This document shows positions 1-7,588 of a DNA stretch of 61,984 nt, in pieces. The DNA is from Selenomonadaceae bacterium (GTDB lineage Bacteria; Bacillota; Negativicutes; Selenomonadales; Selenomonadaceae): contig JAFYNH010000064.1 of the NCBI GenBank assembly GCA_017549815.1, forward strand, positions 1 through 61,984, written 5' to 3'. Made by a program: the position numbers and the translations under genes. Within the stretch, counting starts at the first letter, position 1; every line of letters starts with the position of its first letter. Below the pieces are notes generated by a model that saw only the letters and a list, made by a program, of their open reading frames with translations, had not been told where the DNA came from and searched no databases.

Positions 1-284
1 ACCATATCAGGAACGCCATAAAAATTTTCATCTTCATTGTTGAAGACGATATTATCATTTTCCGCGCTGATAAAAATAAAATCGGGACGTAAAGTATTGC
101 CATCGGGAAGATTAACGACAAAGTTATCAGAAAATGCTGAGCCGAGCCTATTCATGAAAGCATAAGTTCCGATAGTGAACATTAATCGACTAACAACTTT
201 GCCGTGACGCTTAAAAGGACTCGGTGCCATAAATTTTTCCCCCTCAATAACTTCGTAATCGTCGCGAATGTCATAAGCGAGCAT
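1..284 (-). CDS. Uma2 family endonuclease-like protein, 3' part cut by window edge
   Basis: A leftward frame opens with ATG at 284 behind a TTGGAGG site and stays open to the window edge, so about 94 N-terminal residues are visible. The protein starts MLAYDIRDDYEVIEGEKF and contains MAPSPFKRH, then LRPDFIFIS and YGVPDMV. The order 'Y-E-x-I-x-G-E', 'M-x-P-x-P-x-x-x-H', 'x-P-D' and 'G-x-P-D-x-V' is typical of the Uma2/DUF820 family, which has a PD-(D/E)XK restriction-endonuclease-like fold and is often multicopy. The catalytic core lies mostly beyond the edge, so activity cannot be judged. The upstream gene is divergent. The family call rests on motif order only. Confidence 0.75.
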   Translation of the reverse strand, partial: MLAYDIRDDYEVIEGEKFMAPSPFKRHGKVVSRLMFTIGTYAFMNRLGSAFSDNFVVNLPDGNTLRPDFIFISAENDNIVFNNEDENFYGVPDM

Positions 285-742
285 AAAAATCGCCTCCAAG
301 CTAAAAACAAACTTCATTCGATAAAATTTTTATTAATCATAGCTCATTAAAGCTTAAAAACGAGTTTGAATATAACTTTGAAGAAAATTATATCACTAAA
401 AGAGTTTTTAGCAAGTTTTTAGAGTAAAAATTTTTACGAGATGATTTCGGAGGCTTGAAATTCTTTTGAAACCGATTTTGAGCTGTTAAACTGATTTTGG
501 AGCTGTAAAGATGATTTTGAGAGTTTGAAAACGATTTTAGCAGGAGATTTGGGAGAGCAAAATACTGATTCTACATTGGTATAATTTATATTTTAGAAGA
601 ATGGCGTAGCAATGCAGGTTTTCATGGGCAAAAAAAATACCCCGTGATTTTGTGGGGCGAGTTGAGGTTTCAGAATGCAAAGTCCGCTATATAGGATTTT
701 GTACATGTGATAAGAGAATCGCAAAATTTTGGAGCATGATTG
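285..742. other. Intergenic region with degenerate 20-bp repeats
   Basis: No convincing gene. It separates the divergent Uma2-like and paaK genes and is AT-rich. From 443 to about 545 it holds degenerate direct repeats beginning GATTTTGAG or GATTTTGGAG, with copies at 443, 474, 493, 513 and 533 spaced roughly 20 bp. A hairpin with an A/T tail lies at 632-662. Short frames here lack ribosome-binding sites. Confidence 0.5.
632..662 (-). terminator. Possible leftward terminator
   Basis: Read on the minus strand, CCCC and GGGG arms enclose about 10 nt and are followed by a TATTTTTTTT tract. No leftward gene to the right is known to end here, so it may end an antisense or small RNA or be fortuitous. 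Confidence 0.35.
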
Positions 743-771
743 TTGTAAAAAATTTCGGTACAGTTTATAAT
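743..771 (+). promoter_or_regulatory. Likely sigmaA promoter for paaK
   Basis: TTGTAA (743-748), a 17-bp spacer, then a perfect TATAAT (766-771). The predicted start near 778 leaves a leader of about 50 nt before the ATG at 827. Confidence 0.6.
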
Positions 772-826
772 TGCAATTCCTATCAGGATTTTTGTTTAGG
801 AAGATTGTTTGAAAGAGGTTGTTTGA

Positions 827-2128
827 ATGGGGAATTATTTCCAAGAAGAAATTGAATGTGCGCCGATAGAAAAGATAAAGGCGTTGCAAGATGAATTGTT
901 ACCAAAGCAAGTACGCTACGTATGGGAGAATGTGCCGTATTATCGTAAAAAAATGGAGGCACACGGCGTCACGCCCGAAGATATTAAATCGACGGCTGAC
1001 CTTTACAAGCTTCCGTTCATGTCGAAGGCTGATTTGCGCGACGCTTATCCTTACGGGTTATTAGCGGTTCCGTTGAAAGATTGTGTGCGAATTCACTCGA
1101 CATCGGGCACGACAGGCAAGCGCGTTATCATTTTCTACACGCAAGAAGATATTGATTTATGGAATGATTGTACAGCGCGTGCGATTGTAGCGGCGGGCGG
1201 CACTAAAGAGGACGTTTGCCAAGTTGCATACGGCTACGGTTTATTCACGGGCGGCGCGGGACTTGACGGCGGCTCTCACAAAGTCGGTTGCTTGACTGTT
1301 CCGATGAGTTCTGGCAATACTGAACGGCAAATTATGTTCATAATGGACTTGCAGGCGACGATTATCTGTTGCACGCCGAGTTATGCGGCTTATATCGGCG
1401 AGACGTTTAAGGAAATGGGTTATAAGCCCGAAGATATTCCGTTGAAGGCGGGAATATTCGGCGCAGAGGCTTGGTCGGAAGAAATGCGCCGTGATATAGA
1501 AAAAACTTTGGGAATAAAGGCTTATGACATTTACGGCTTAACGGAAATTAGCGGACCGGGCGTTGCGTTTGAATGTTCGGAGCAAAAAGGGATGCACATT
1601 AACGAAGACCATTTTTTAGCTGAAATTATCGACCCGGATACTGGCGAAGTCCTTCCCGAAGGCACTCAAGGCGAATTAGTTTTCACTGCGCTTGATAAAA
1701 AGGCTTTTCCGCTGATTCGCTATCGTACTCGCGACATTTGCACATTGACAAGGGAAAAATGCTCCTGTGGGCGGACGCATGTGCGCATGACTAAGCCAAA
1801 AGGTCGTTCGGACGATATGTTGATTATTCGCGGCGTAAATGTCTTCCCAAGTCAGATTGAAACCGTGTTGATGAATAACGGCTATGCGGCGAACTATCAA
1901 ATCATTGTTGGGCGCATAAATAACACGGATACTTTTGAAGTCAAGGTAGAAATGACGCCCGATATGTTTACGGATAACGTTGGCGAAGTTCAAGCGCGCA
2001 GAAAAGTTTTGGAAGACGGTTTGCGTGCAATGCTCGGCATTAAGGCGAAAGTTACACTCGTTGCGCCCAAATCAATTACGCGCAGTGAAGGTAAAGCTGT
2101 CCGCGTCATAGATAATCGTAAAATTTAA
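827..2128 (+). CDS. paaK: Phenylacetate-CoA ligase
   Basis: A 433-residue adenylate-forming enzyme expected to activate phenylacetate or a related aryl acid to its CoA thioester with ATP. The N-terminus (KIKALQDELLPKQVRYVWENV region) matches the PaaK family. The phosphate-binding loop TSGTTGKRV lies near residue 91, an IYGLTE motif precedes the hinge, and the C-terminal lid (about 335-430) is complete. Length is normal for the family. The ATG at 827 follows GAAAGAGG. The gene is followed after 90 bp by an ACT-domain gene, a frequent partner of paaK in anaerobic Firmicutes, often with indolepyruvate ferredoxin oxidoreductase; no ior genes are visible here. In anaerobes such enzymes are commonly tied to arylacetate metabolism from aromatic amino acids, so phenylacetate as substrate is inferred. 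Confidence 0.9.
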   Translation: MGNYFQEEIECAPIEKIKALQDELLPKQVRYVWENVPYYRKKMEAHGVTPEDIKSTADLYKLPFMSKADLRDAYPYGLLAVPLKDCVRIHSTSGTTGKRVIIFYTQEDIDLWNDCTARAIVAAGGTKEDVCQVAYGYGLFTGGAGLDGGSHKVGCLTVPMSSGNTERQIMFIMDLQATIICCTPSYAAYIGETFKEMGYKPEDIPLKAGIFGAEAWSEEMRRDIEKTLGIKAYDIYGLTEISGPGVAFECSEQKGMHINEDHFLAEIIDPDTGEVLPEGTQGELVFTALDKKAFPLIRYRTRDICTLTREKCSCGRTHVRMTKPKGRSDDMLIIRGVNVFPSQIETVLMNNGYAANYQIIVGRINNTDTFEVKVEMTPDMFTDNVGEVQARRKVLEDGLRAMLGIKAKVTLVAPKSITRSEGKAVRVIDNRKI

Positions 2129-2207
2129 GCTTTCAGCTGTCAGCTTTAAGCTTTTAGGATTTTTCTGAAAGCTTAAAGCTCCAAGCTAAAAGCTACAGCC
2201 AGAAAGG
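2129..2207. repeat. Heptad repeat array, AGCTTTA class, inverted pair
   Basis: Tandem 7-mers AGCTTTC, AGCTGTC, AGCTTTA, AGCTTTT are followed after a short spacer by AAGCTTA, AAGCTCC, AAGCTAA, AAGCTAC. The two halves are near complements and could form a long hairpin between paaK and the ACT gene. The 7-bp period is the same as in the TAGGAAC arrays elsewhere in the window. Confidence 0.75.
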
Positions 2208-2218
2208 AGCGCAAAAAA

Positions 2219-2644
2219 ATGAGCGTCAATCAAGTTTCGGTTTTCTTGGAGAATAAACCCGGCACTTTGAATAAAATGACTGAAGTTTTAGCGTCGCACA
2301 ACATTAATATCCGCGCATTGAGCCTTGCCGAAACGAGCGAATTCGGAATCGTGCGCATTTTGGTTAATGATGTATTCGAGGCGACCAATATTCTTAGGGA
2401 AAATAATTTAATCGCGATTTTAACCCCTGTTCTTGCCTATGAAATCGAAGACAAGGCGGGCGACCTCAACAGTCTGCTGGAGAAATTCACGGCGGCGAAC
2501 GTTAATATCGAATACATGTACGCCTTCGCCGGCAAAACTCGCGCCTACATGATTTTCCGCGTCAACGATACCAAAAAGGCTGAGGCTCTCCTCAATAGCA
2601 AGGGTTTGAAATCCTTAACACAGGAGGAAATTTCTGCCGTATGA
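2219..2644 (+). CDS. Tandem ACT-domain regulatory protein
   Basis: A 141-residue protein made of two ACT modules, about residues 3-70 (VSVFLENKPGTLNKMTEVL) and 72-135 (LAYEIEDKAGDLNSLLEKF). ACT domains bind amino acids and regulate linked enzymes. The pattern 'V-x-x-E-N-K-P-G-x-L' followed by a second copy is typical of the stand-alone ACT proteins found beside paaK in Clostridia and Negativicutes. The ATG at 2219 has an AGAAAGGAGC site. The stop overlaps the next ATG by 4 nt (ATGA), so the downstream methyltransferase is probably co-translated. The ligand is unknown; an aromatic amino acid or aryl acid is a reasonable inference from the paaK neighbour. Confidence 0.85.
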   Translation: MSVNQVSVFLENKPGTLNKMTEVLASHNINIRALSLAETSEFGIVRILVNDVFEATNILRENNLIAILTPVLAYEIEDKAGDLNSLLEKFTAANVNIEYMYAFAGKTRAYMIFRVNDTKKAEALLNSKGLKSLTQEEISAV

Positions 2645-3945
2645 TCAAACTTAATGATGTTGTTTCGGATTATGAACCGAGAAAAAAAATATTTACAAAG
2701 TTGCGTTCTGTTATGAAAAATTACAGAGATCCCGAAATGCTTGAATCGGAATCAGCTTTTCTTTGCGGCTTATTAAAATCTTATAAACCTAAAAAAATTT
2801 TGGAAGTCGGTGTTGCTAAAGGTGGTACAACGGCATTAGTCTTGCAAATTCTTGAAGATCTCGGCGAGTTCTATGAAATGTATTCCGTCGACGTGTCAGA
2901 AGAATGTTATTCACTTAAATCAAATCCTACAGGATATGTAGCGACCTTTGCCAAAGAGAATAATTTATTTGACACTGAACATTCAAGCTTACGCGGTAAA
3001 CATGAATTACATTTAGGAAAGTGTCTGCCGCAAGTTATTGACGAAATCGGTGGAGATATAGACTTCGTGATTCTCGATACCGTTCACTACACGCCCGGTG
3101 AATTGCTGGACTTCCCTGTAATGTTGCCTTACCTTAAAGACAACGCGATTGTCGTTTTGCACGACGTTTCATTGAATCAACGTAACGATCCACATCACAC
3201 GCCCGATTCTTACGCAACATGTCTTTTACTCAGCGCAGTTACGGCTCCAGAAAAATTCTTAAACAGCCCTAAGACAGATACTTTCAGCTATCCGAATATT
3301 GGTGCGTTCAGAGTAGACGAATCGACACGGGCGCATATTGATAACGTTTTTATGGCTCTTATGCTCACTTGGCACTATCTGCCTAAAGATGATGAAGTCA
3401 AGATTTATCGCGAGTTCTATCAAAAGCATTATCCTGAAGAACTGGTTACTATATTTGATGAAACCGTCAGATTAAATCGCGGTAACGTTGCGCTGAAAGA
3501 AACTGAACCAGCTCCGGCGAAAAACGAGGTAACCACTCCTACAGATATTCTCACTTATCAAACGCATGTAGCCAAAAGCGGTTGGAGCAAGTGGATTAGC
3601 GAAAATCGAATCAGCAATGACATCACGAAACAGCTGGACATTCAAGCAATCAAAATCAACTTTCCAAGCCACAAAGTTTATTATTCTGTTTACTACAATG
3701 AACAGGAAGGCTGGTCAGAGGAAGTCTTGGCTCCCGCGCAGGCTGGCACTACTGGCAAATCTAAACCGATTATGGGAATCAGAATTCGACTCGATGAGGC
3801 GGGTACAAAAGAATTCGATATTCTTTACCGCGTTCATAAATTCGACGGCACGTGGACGGATTGGGTTAAAAACGCTGAAGCAATTTATTCACATGGTGTC
3901 AAACTCAACGCTATTCAAATTAAATTGGAACCTAAAACGGCATAA
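2641..3945 (+). CDS. Class I SAM methyltransferase fused to ChW-like repeats
   Basis: A 434-residue protein with two parts. Residues about 40-230 form a Rossmann methyltransferase of the CmcI/Methyltransf_24 kind: glycine motif ILEVGVAKGGTT near residue 54, then DFVILDTVH and VVLHDVS, with acidic residues placed as for SAM and metal binding. Residues about 300-434 hold three degenerate repeats, each with 'Y-x-x-(H/Y)', a conserved GW or TW, and ending A-I-x-I-x-L, matching Clostridial hydrophobic W (ChW) repeats usually found on secreted or surface proteins. No signal peptide is visible, so a cytoplasmic ChW protein would be unusual. It overlaps the ACT gene by 4 nt and ends before a terminator at 3976. 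The substrate is unknown. Confidence 0.75.
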   Translation: MIKLNDVVSDYEPRKKIFTKLRSVMKNYRDPEMLESESAFLCGLLKSYKPKKILEVGVAKGGTTALVLQILEDLGEFYEMYSVDVSEECYSLKSNPTGYVATFAKENNLFDTEHSSLRGKHELHLGKCLPQVIDEIGGDIDFVILDTVHYTPGELLDFPVMLPYLKDNAIVVLHDVSLNQRNDPHHTPDSYATCLLLSAVTAPEKFLNSPKTDTFSYPNIGAFRVDESTRAHIDNVFMALMLTWHYLPKDDEVKIYREFYQKHYPEELVTIFDETVRLNRGNVALKETEPAPAKNEVTTPTDILTYQTHVAKSGWSKWISENRISNDITKQLDIQAIKINFPSHKVYYSVYYNEQEGWSEEVLAPAQAGTTGKSKPIMGIRIRLDEAGTKEFDILYRVHKFDGTWTDWVKNAEAIYSHGVKLNAIQIKLEPKTA

Positions 3946-3975
3946 AAAATTAATCGCGATATTGTAAAATACTCG

Positions 3976-4016
3976 GTCGAGGGCGACAAAAAAATTTGCT
4001 CTCGACTTATTTTTTC
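3976..4016 (+). terminator. Rho-independent terminator before polC
   Basis: GTCGAGGGC and GCTCTCGAC form a 9-bp stem (one G-T) around an A/T-rich loop, followed by TTATTTTTT. The tail runs into the GGAGGTG ribosome-binding site of polC, so polC must be transcribed by read-through or from a promoter in or upstream of this hairpin. Confidence 0.75.
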
Positions 4017-4028
4017 GGAGGTGATTTT

Positions 4029-7000
4029 TTGGACAGATACAAGATTATAATCGATAACCCGCAAAACTTTTTTAATCTGTTCGCCGATGCGAATTTAAAG
4101 TTCAATGGCAGTACTTTACTTGAAATTATCGTTACGCCCGAAGAAAATCTTTGGGAAATTAAAATCCTCACCGATAAAAATTTTGATAAACAGATTTTAC
4201 GCTCTGCCGAAGAATTTTTACATAATCGTTACGGTGTAGGCGTCGAAATTAAAAATGATGTCTCCGCCGCCGATGAATACGTTTCTACAGAGAAAAAATC
4301 TTCTCCCGAAATAAAATCTGCGCGGAAAAAATTTATTGCTGACGGAAATAAATCTAACGGCAAGAAAATTTCGGGCGACGTTACCAAAATTATCAACATT
4401 AAAAAGGAAGAGGAACCAGTAATTGTTATCGGCGAAGTTGGCGAGGGCGATATGAACGGTGTCCGCCTCCGCGAATTCAAAAATGGTACCGTTTGCGTCT
4501 CATTTGCCGTGACTGACGACTCCGACGGCATTATCTGTAAAAAATTTTTCAAGGGCGATAAAAAAGGCGACGCGCAACCTTTTGCCGACCAACTTAAGGC
4601 GGGCAGTCTCGTTAAAATCTCTGCAACGACCAAATATGACGAATACGCCAAAGAAATTATTCTTTTTATCAATGCGCTTGAAGTTTTGGAGAAGAATAAC
4701 GCCGTCCGCGCAGATAAAGCCGAAGTTAAGCGCGTCGAACTTCATATTCATACGCAAATGAGCGCGATGGACGCAGTTATTCCTGTCGAAAAGCTAATTA
4801 AGACTGTCGCCGATTGGAATTGGAACGCCGTCGCCATAACGGATCACGGAGTTATTCAAGCCTTCCCGAATGCCGCCATTACCGCCGCGAAATTAGCTAA
4901 GGCGGGCAAAAAGATTAAAATTATTTATGGAATGGAAGGTTATCTTGTTGGCGAAGATTTTAAGCAGAAATTTGCCAATCACGTTATAATTTTGGCTAAA
5001 AATAAGCGCGGGCTTCAAAATCTTTACAAACTTGTTTCAATCAGCCAGATTAAGTACATGCATTATCGTCCGCGCATTCCGAAAGCTCTTTTAAGCGAAC
5101 TACGCGACGGATTGATAATCGGTTCGGCATGTGAGGCGGGTGAATTGATTCGGGCAATCGTTGCGGGCAAAAACGACGCCGAACTTGAGAGTATCGCCAA
5201 TTTTTATGATTATTTGGAGATACAGCCGATTCATAACAATGATTTTCTTGTTCGCAGTGAAGAATTCCCGAATGTCACGACCGACGACGATTTAATAAAT
5301 ATTAATCTTAAGGTTGTCGAGTTGGCTAAGAAATTGGGCAAGCCGATTATTGCCACGACCGACGCGCATTTTCTTAACCCTGAAGATTCGATTTGCCGCG
5401 CAGTTTTAATGCACAGCAAAGGTTACAGTGACGCAGACCTTCAACCGCCGCTTTATCTACGGACAACCGATGAAATGTTCGACGAGTTTAAATATCTGGA
5501 CGAGGCGACGGCTTATGAGGCAATCGTCACTAATCCGAATAAAATTGCGGAGTCGGTAGAATTTTTAAAGCCGATACCCGACGGAACTTATTCGCCGCAA
5601 GTGGCAGGCGCGGAGGAAGAAATTTCCGAAACATCCTATGCCAAAGCGCGAAAACTTTACGGACAAAATTTGCCGCCGTTGGTTGAGGCGCGGCTTGAAC
5701 AGGAGCTTAAGCCGATTATTGGGCACGGTTTCGCAGGACTTTATCTTATCGCTCAACGGCTCGTTAAAAAGTCTAATAACGACGGTTATCTTGTCGGCTC
5801 GCGTGGAAGTGTCGGTTCGTCATTTGTCGCGACGTTGACAGGCATAACGGAAGTTAATCCCTTGCCGCCGCATTATCGTTGCCCGAAGTGTCAGTACAGC
5901 CAATTTTTTACTAAGGGCGAAGTCGGTTGCGGCTACGACCTTGAAAATAAAAATTGCCCTGTCTGCGGGCACCCGCTGATTAAGGATGGGCATGATATTC
6001 CGTTCGCGGTATTTTTGGGCTTTGACGGCGATAAAGTTCCCGATATTGATTTAAATTTTTCGGGCGAATATCAAGCGACGGCGCATAAATATACAGAAGT
6101 TCTTTTTGGCAAGCATAATGTTTACCGCGCAGGCACGATTTCTACGGTCGCCGAGAAAACTTCGTTTGGGTTCGTTAAGAAATATTATGAAGAACACAAC
6201 CAGAAAAAGCACGGTTCGTTTATCGCTAAGATTGCGGCGGGCTGTCAAGGCGTTAAGCGCACGACAGGGCAACACCCAGCTGGAATTATGGTTGTACCGC
6301 GTGATATGGACGTTCATTATTTTACGCCGATTCAATATCCCGCCGACAATAAGGACGCCTCGACTACCACGACGCATTTTGATTATCACTCTATCAGCGA
6401 ACGCCTTGTTAAGCTCGACATACTCGGACACGTAGATCCGACGATGATTCGCATGTTAGAGAATTTAACGCACAGAGACCCGAAGACTATTCCGCTCGAC
6501 GATAAGCCGACGCTTAGTTTATTTTATTCGACAAGTGCATTAGGTGTGACGCCGCAACAAATAGGCTCGAAGTCCGGAACATACGGCTTGCCCGAATTCC
6601 GAACGAGTTTTACGCGCAACATGATTGACGATACGCACCCCGATTGCTTTAGTGATTTAGTAAGAATTTCGGGCTTTTCGCACGGCACGGACGTTTGGCT
6701 CGGCAACGCGCAGGATTTGATTAAAGAGGGCAAATGCACTCTTAAAAACGCCATTTCCGCCCGCGATGATATTATGATGTACTTGATTCATCATGGCGTT
6801 GACGCGCTGAAATCATTTAAGACAATGGAGAGCGTTCGCAAGGGCAGAGGAATTAAGTCGGACGTGGTTGACGACCTCAAGGCGCACGAAGTCCCCGACT
6901 GGTACATTGATTCTTGCCAAAAGATAAAATATTTATTCCCGCGAGCGCATGCGACGGCTTATGTTATTATGGCTTATCGAATTGCCTATTGCAAAGTTCA

Positions 7001-7466
7001 TTATCCGTTGGCTTATTATGCGGCGTATTTTTCAAAGCGCACGAAAGAATTTGACGCCAATGAAGTTATCAAAGGTCAGCAACACATTAAGCGGAAGTTG
7101 GAGGAGCTTGAGGATTTAGCTGAAGAACGCAAATTAGATAACATGGAAGACGACCTTCTTGCCGATTATCAAGTTGTATACGAATATTTTCTGCGCGGTT
7201 TCACGTTTGAACGGGTGAACATTTACGAATCTGAGGCGGAAGATTTTATTGTCAAAAAGAATTCGCTGTTAATGTCGTTGAGTTCGATTCAAGGCGTGAG
7301 TCCTTTGGCGGCGAAGGGAATTATTGAGGCGCGAGCGGACGGCAAATTTTCTTCGATTGAAGATTTGAAAAACCGCGCAGGTTTAAATAAAACCGTTATC
7401 GTTGCTCTTAAATCGCATGGCTGTCTGCGCGACTTAGAAGAGACTAACCAAATATCTTTGTTCTAA
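4029..7466 (+). CDS. polC: DNA polymerase III alpha subunit, PolC type, apparently without exonuclease domain
   Basis: Replicative polymerase of the Gram-positive type. The start is set at TTG 4029, 5 nt after GGAGGTGA, giving 1145 residues; a frame start at 3996 would lie inside the terminator. Order: short N-terminal domain, OB fold (about 125-230), PHP domain (HIHTQMSAMD near 238, TDHG, GMEG near 300, NHVIIL, TDAH), palm and zinc segment (CPKC near 617 with CPVC), catalytic PDIDLNFSG near 670, KLDILGHVDPTMI, and C-terminal helix-hairpin-helix. Bacillus PolC has about 1440 residues, with a DEDD 3'-5' exonuclease inserted in the PHP domain between the GVE-type motif and the 'HxxxLA-K-N' segment. 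Here those two are only about 15 residues apart, so the exonuclease is missing. The usual PHP metal ligands appear intact. Followed by a heptad array and a shared terminator. Confidence 0.92.
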   Translation: MDRYKIIIDNPQNFFNLFADANLKFNGSTLLEIIVTPEENLWEIKILTDKNFDKQILRSAEEFLHNRYGVGVEIKNDVSAADEYVSTEKKSSPEIKSARKKFIADGNKSNGKKISGDVTKIINIKKEEEPVIVIGEVGEGDMNGVRLREFKNGTVCVSFAVTDDSDGIICKKFFKGDKKGDAQPFADQLKAGSLVKISATTKYDEYAKEIILFINALEVLEKNNAVRADKAEVKRVELHIHTQMSAMDAVIPVEKLIKTVADWNWNAVAITDHGVIQAFPNAAITAAKLAKAGKKIKIIYGMEGYLVGEDFKQKFANHVIILAKNKRGLQNLYKLVSISQIKYMHYRPRIPKALLSELRDGLIIGSACEAGELIRAIVAGKNDAELESIANFYDYLEIQPIHNNDFLVRSEEFPNVTTDDDLININLKVVELAKKLGKPIIATTDAHFLNPEDSICRAVLMHSKGYSDADLQPPLYLRTTDEMFDEFKYLDEATAYEAIVTNPNKIAESVEFLKPIPDGTYSPQVAGAEEEISETSYAKARKLYGQNLPPLVEARLEQELKPIIGHGFAGLYLIAQRLVKKSNNDGYLVGSRGSVGSSFVATLTGITEVNPLPPHYRCPKCQYSQFFTKGEVGCGYDLENKNCPVCGHPLIKDGHDIPFAVFLGFDGDKVPDIDLNFSGEYQATAHKYTEVLFGKHNVYRAGTISTVAEKTSFGFVKKYYEEHNQKKHGSFIAKIAAGCQGVKRTTGQHPAGIMVVPRDMDVHYFTPIQYPADNKDASTTTTHFDYHSISERLVKLDILGHVDPTMIRMLENLTHRDPKTIPLDDKPTLSLFYSTSALGVTPQQIGSKSGTYGLPEFRTSFTRNMIDDTHPDCFSDLVRISGFSHGTDVWLGNAQDLIKEGKCTLKNAISARDDIMMYLIHHGVDALKSFKTMESVRKGRGIKSDVVDDLKAHEVPDWYIDSCQKIKYLFPRAHATAYVIMAYRIAYCKVHYPLAYYAAYFSKRTKEFDANEVIKGQQHIKRKLEELEDLAEERKLDNMEDDLLADYQVVYEYFLRGFTFERVNIYESEAEDFIVKKNSLLMSLSSIQGVSPLAAKGIIEARADGKFSSIEDLKNRAGLNKTVIVALKSHGCLRDLEETNQISLF

Positions 7467-7469
7467 AAT

Positions 7470-7527
7470 ATTAGGGACTAGGGACTAGGAATTAGGGACT
7501 AGTAGGGATTAGAGATTAGGAGCTGGC
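7470..7527. repeat. Heptad repeat array, TAGGGAC class
   Basis: Tandem 7-mers such as TAGGGAC, TAGGGAC, TAGGAAT, TAGGGAC, then TAGTAGG, GATTAGA, GATTAGG. It lies 4 bp after the polC stop and before the polC/bamA terminator. No complementary half is present here. Confidence 0.85.
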
Positions 7528-7542
7528 AACAGTTAAATAAAG

Positions 7543-7580
7543 GAAAAAACCCTCAAGCGCAATGCCTGAGAGTTTTTTTG
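7543..7580. terminator. Bidirectional terminator between polC and bamA
   Basis: CTCAAGC and GCCTGAG arms around GCAAT, flanked by an A-run on the left and TTTTTTT on the right. It can stop rightward polC and leftward bamA transcription. Confidence 0.75.
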
Positions 7581-7588
7581 TTATATTT

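Noticed and set aside
3996-4028. Upstream TTG start of polC
   Set aside because: It lies inside the terminator hairpin and lacks a ribosome-binding site; TTG 4029 has GGAGGTGA just before it.
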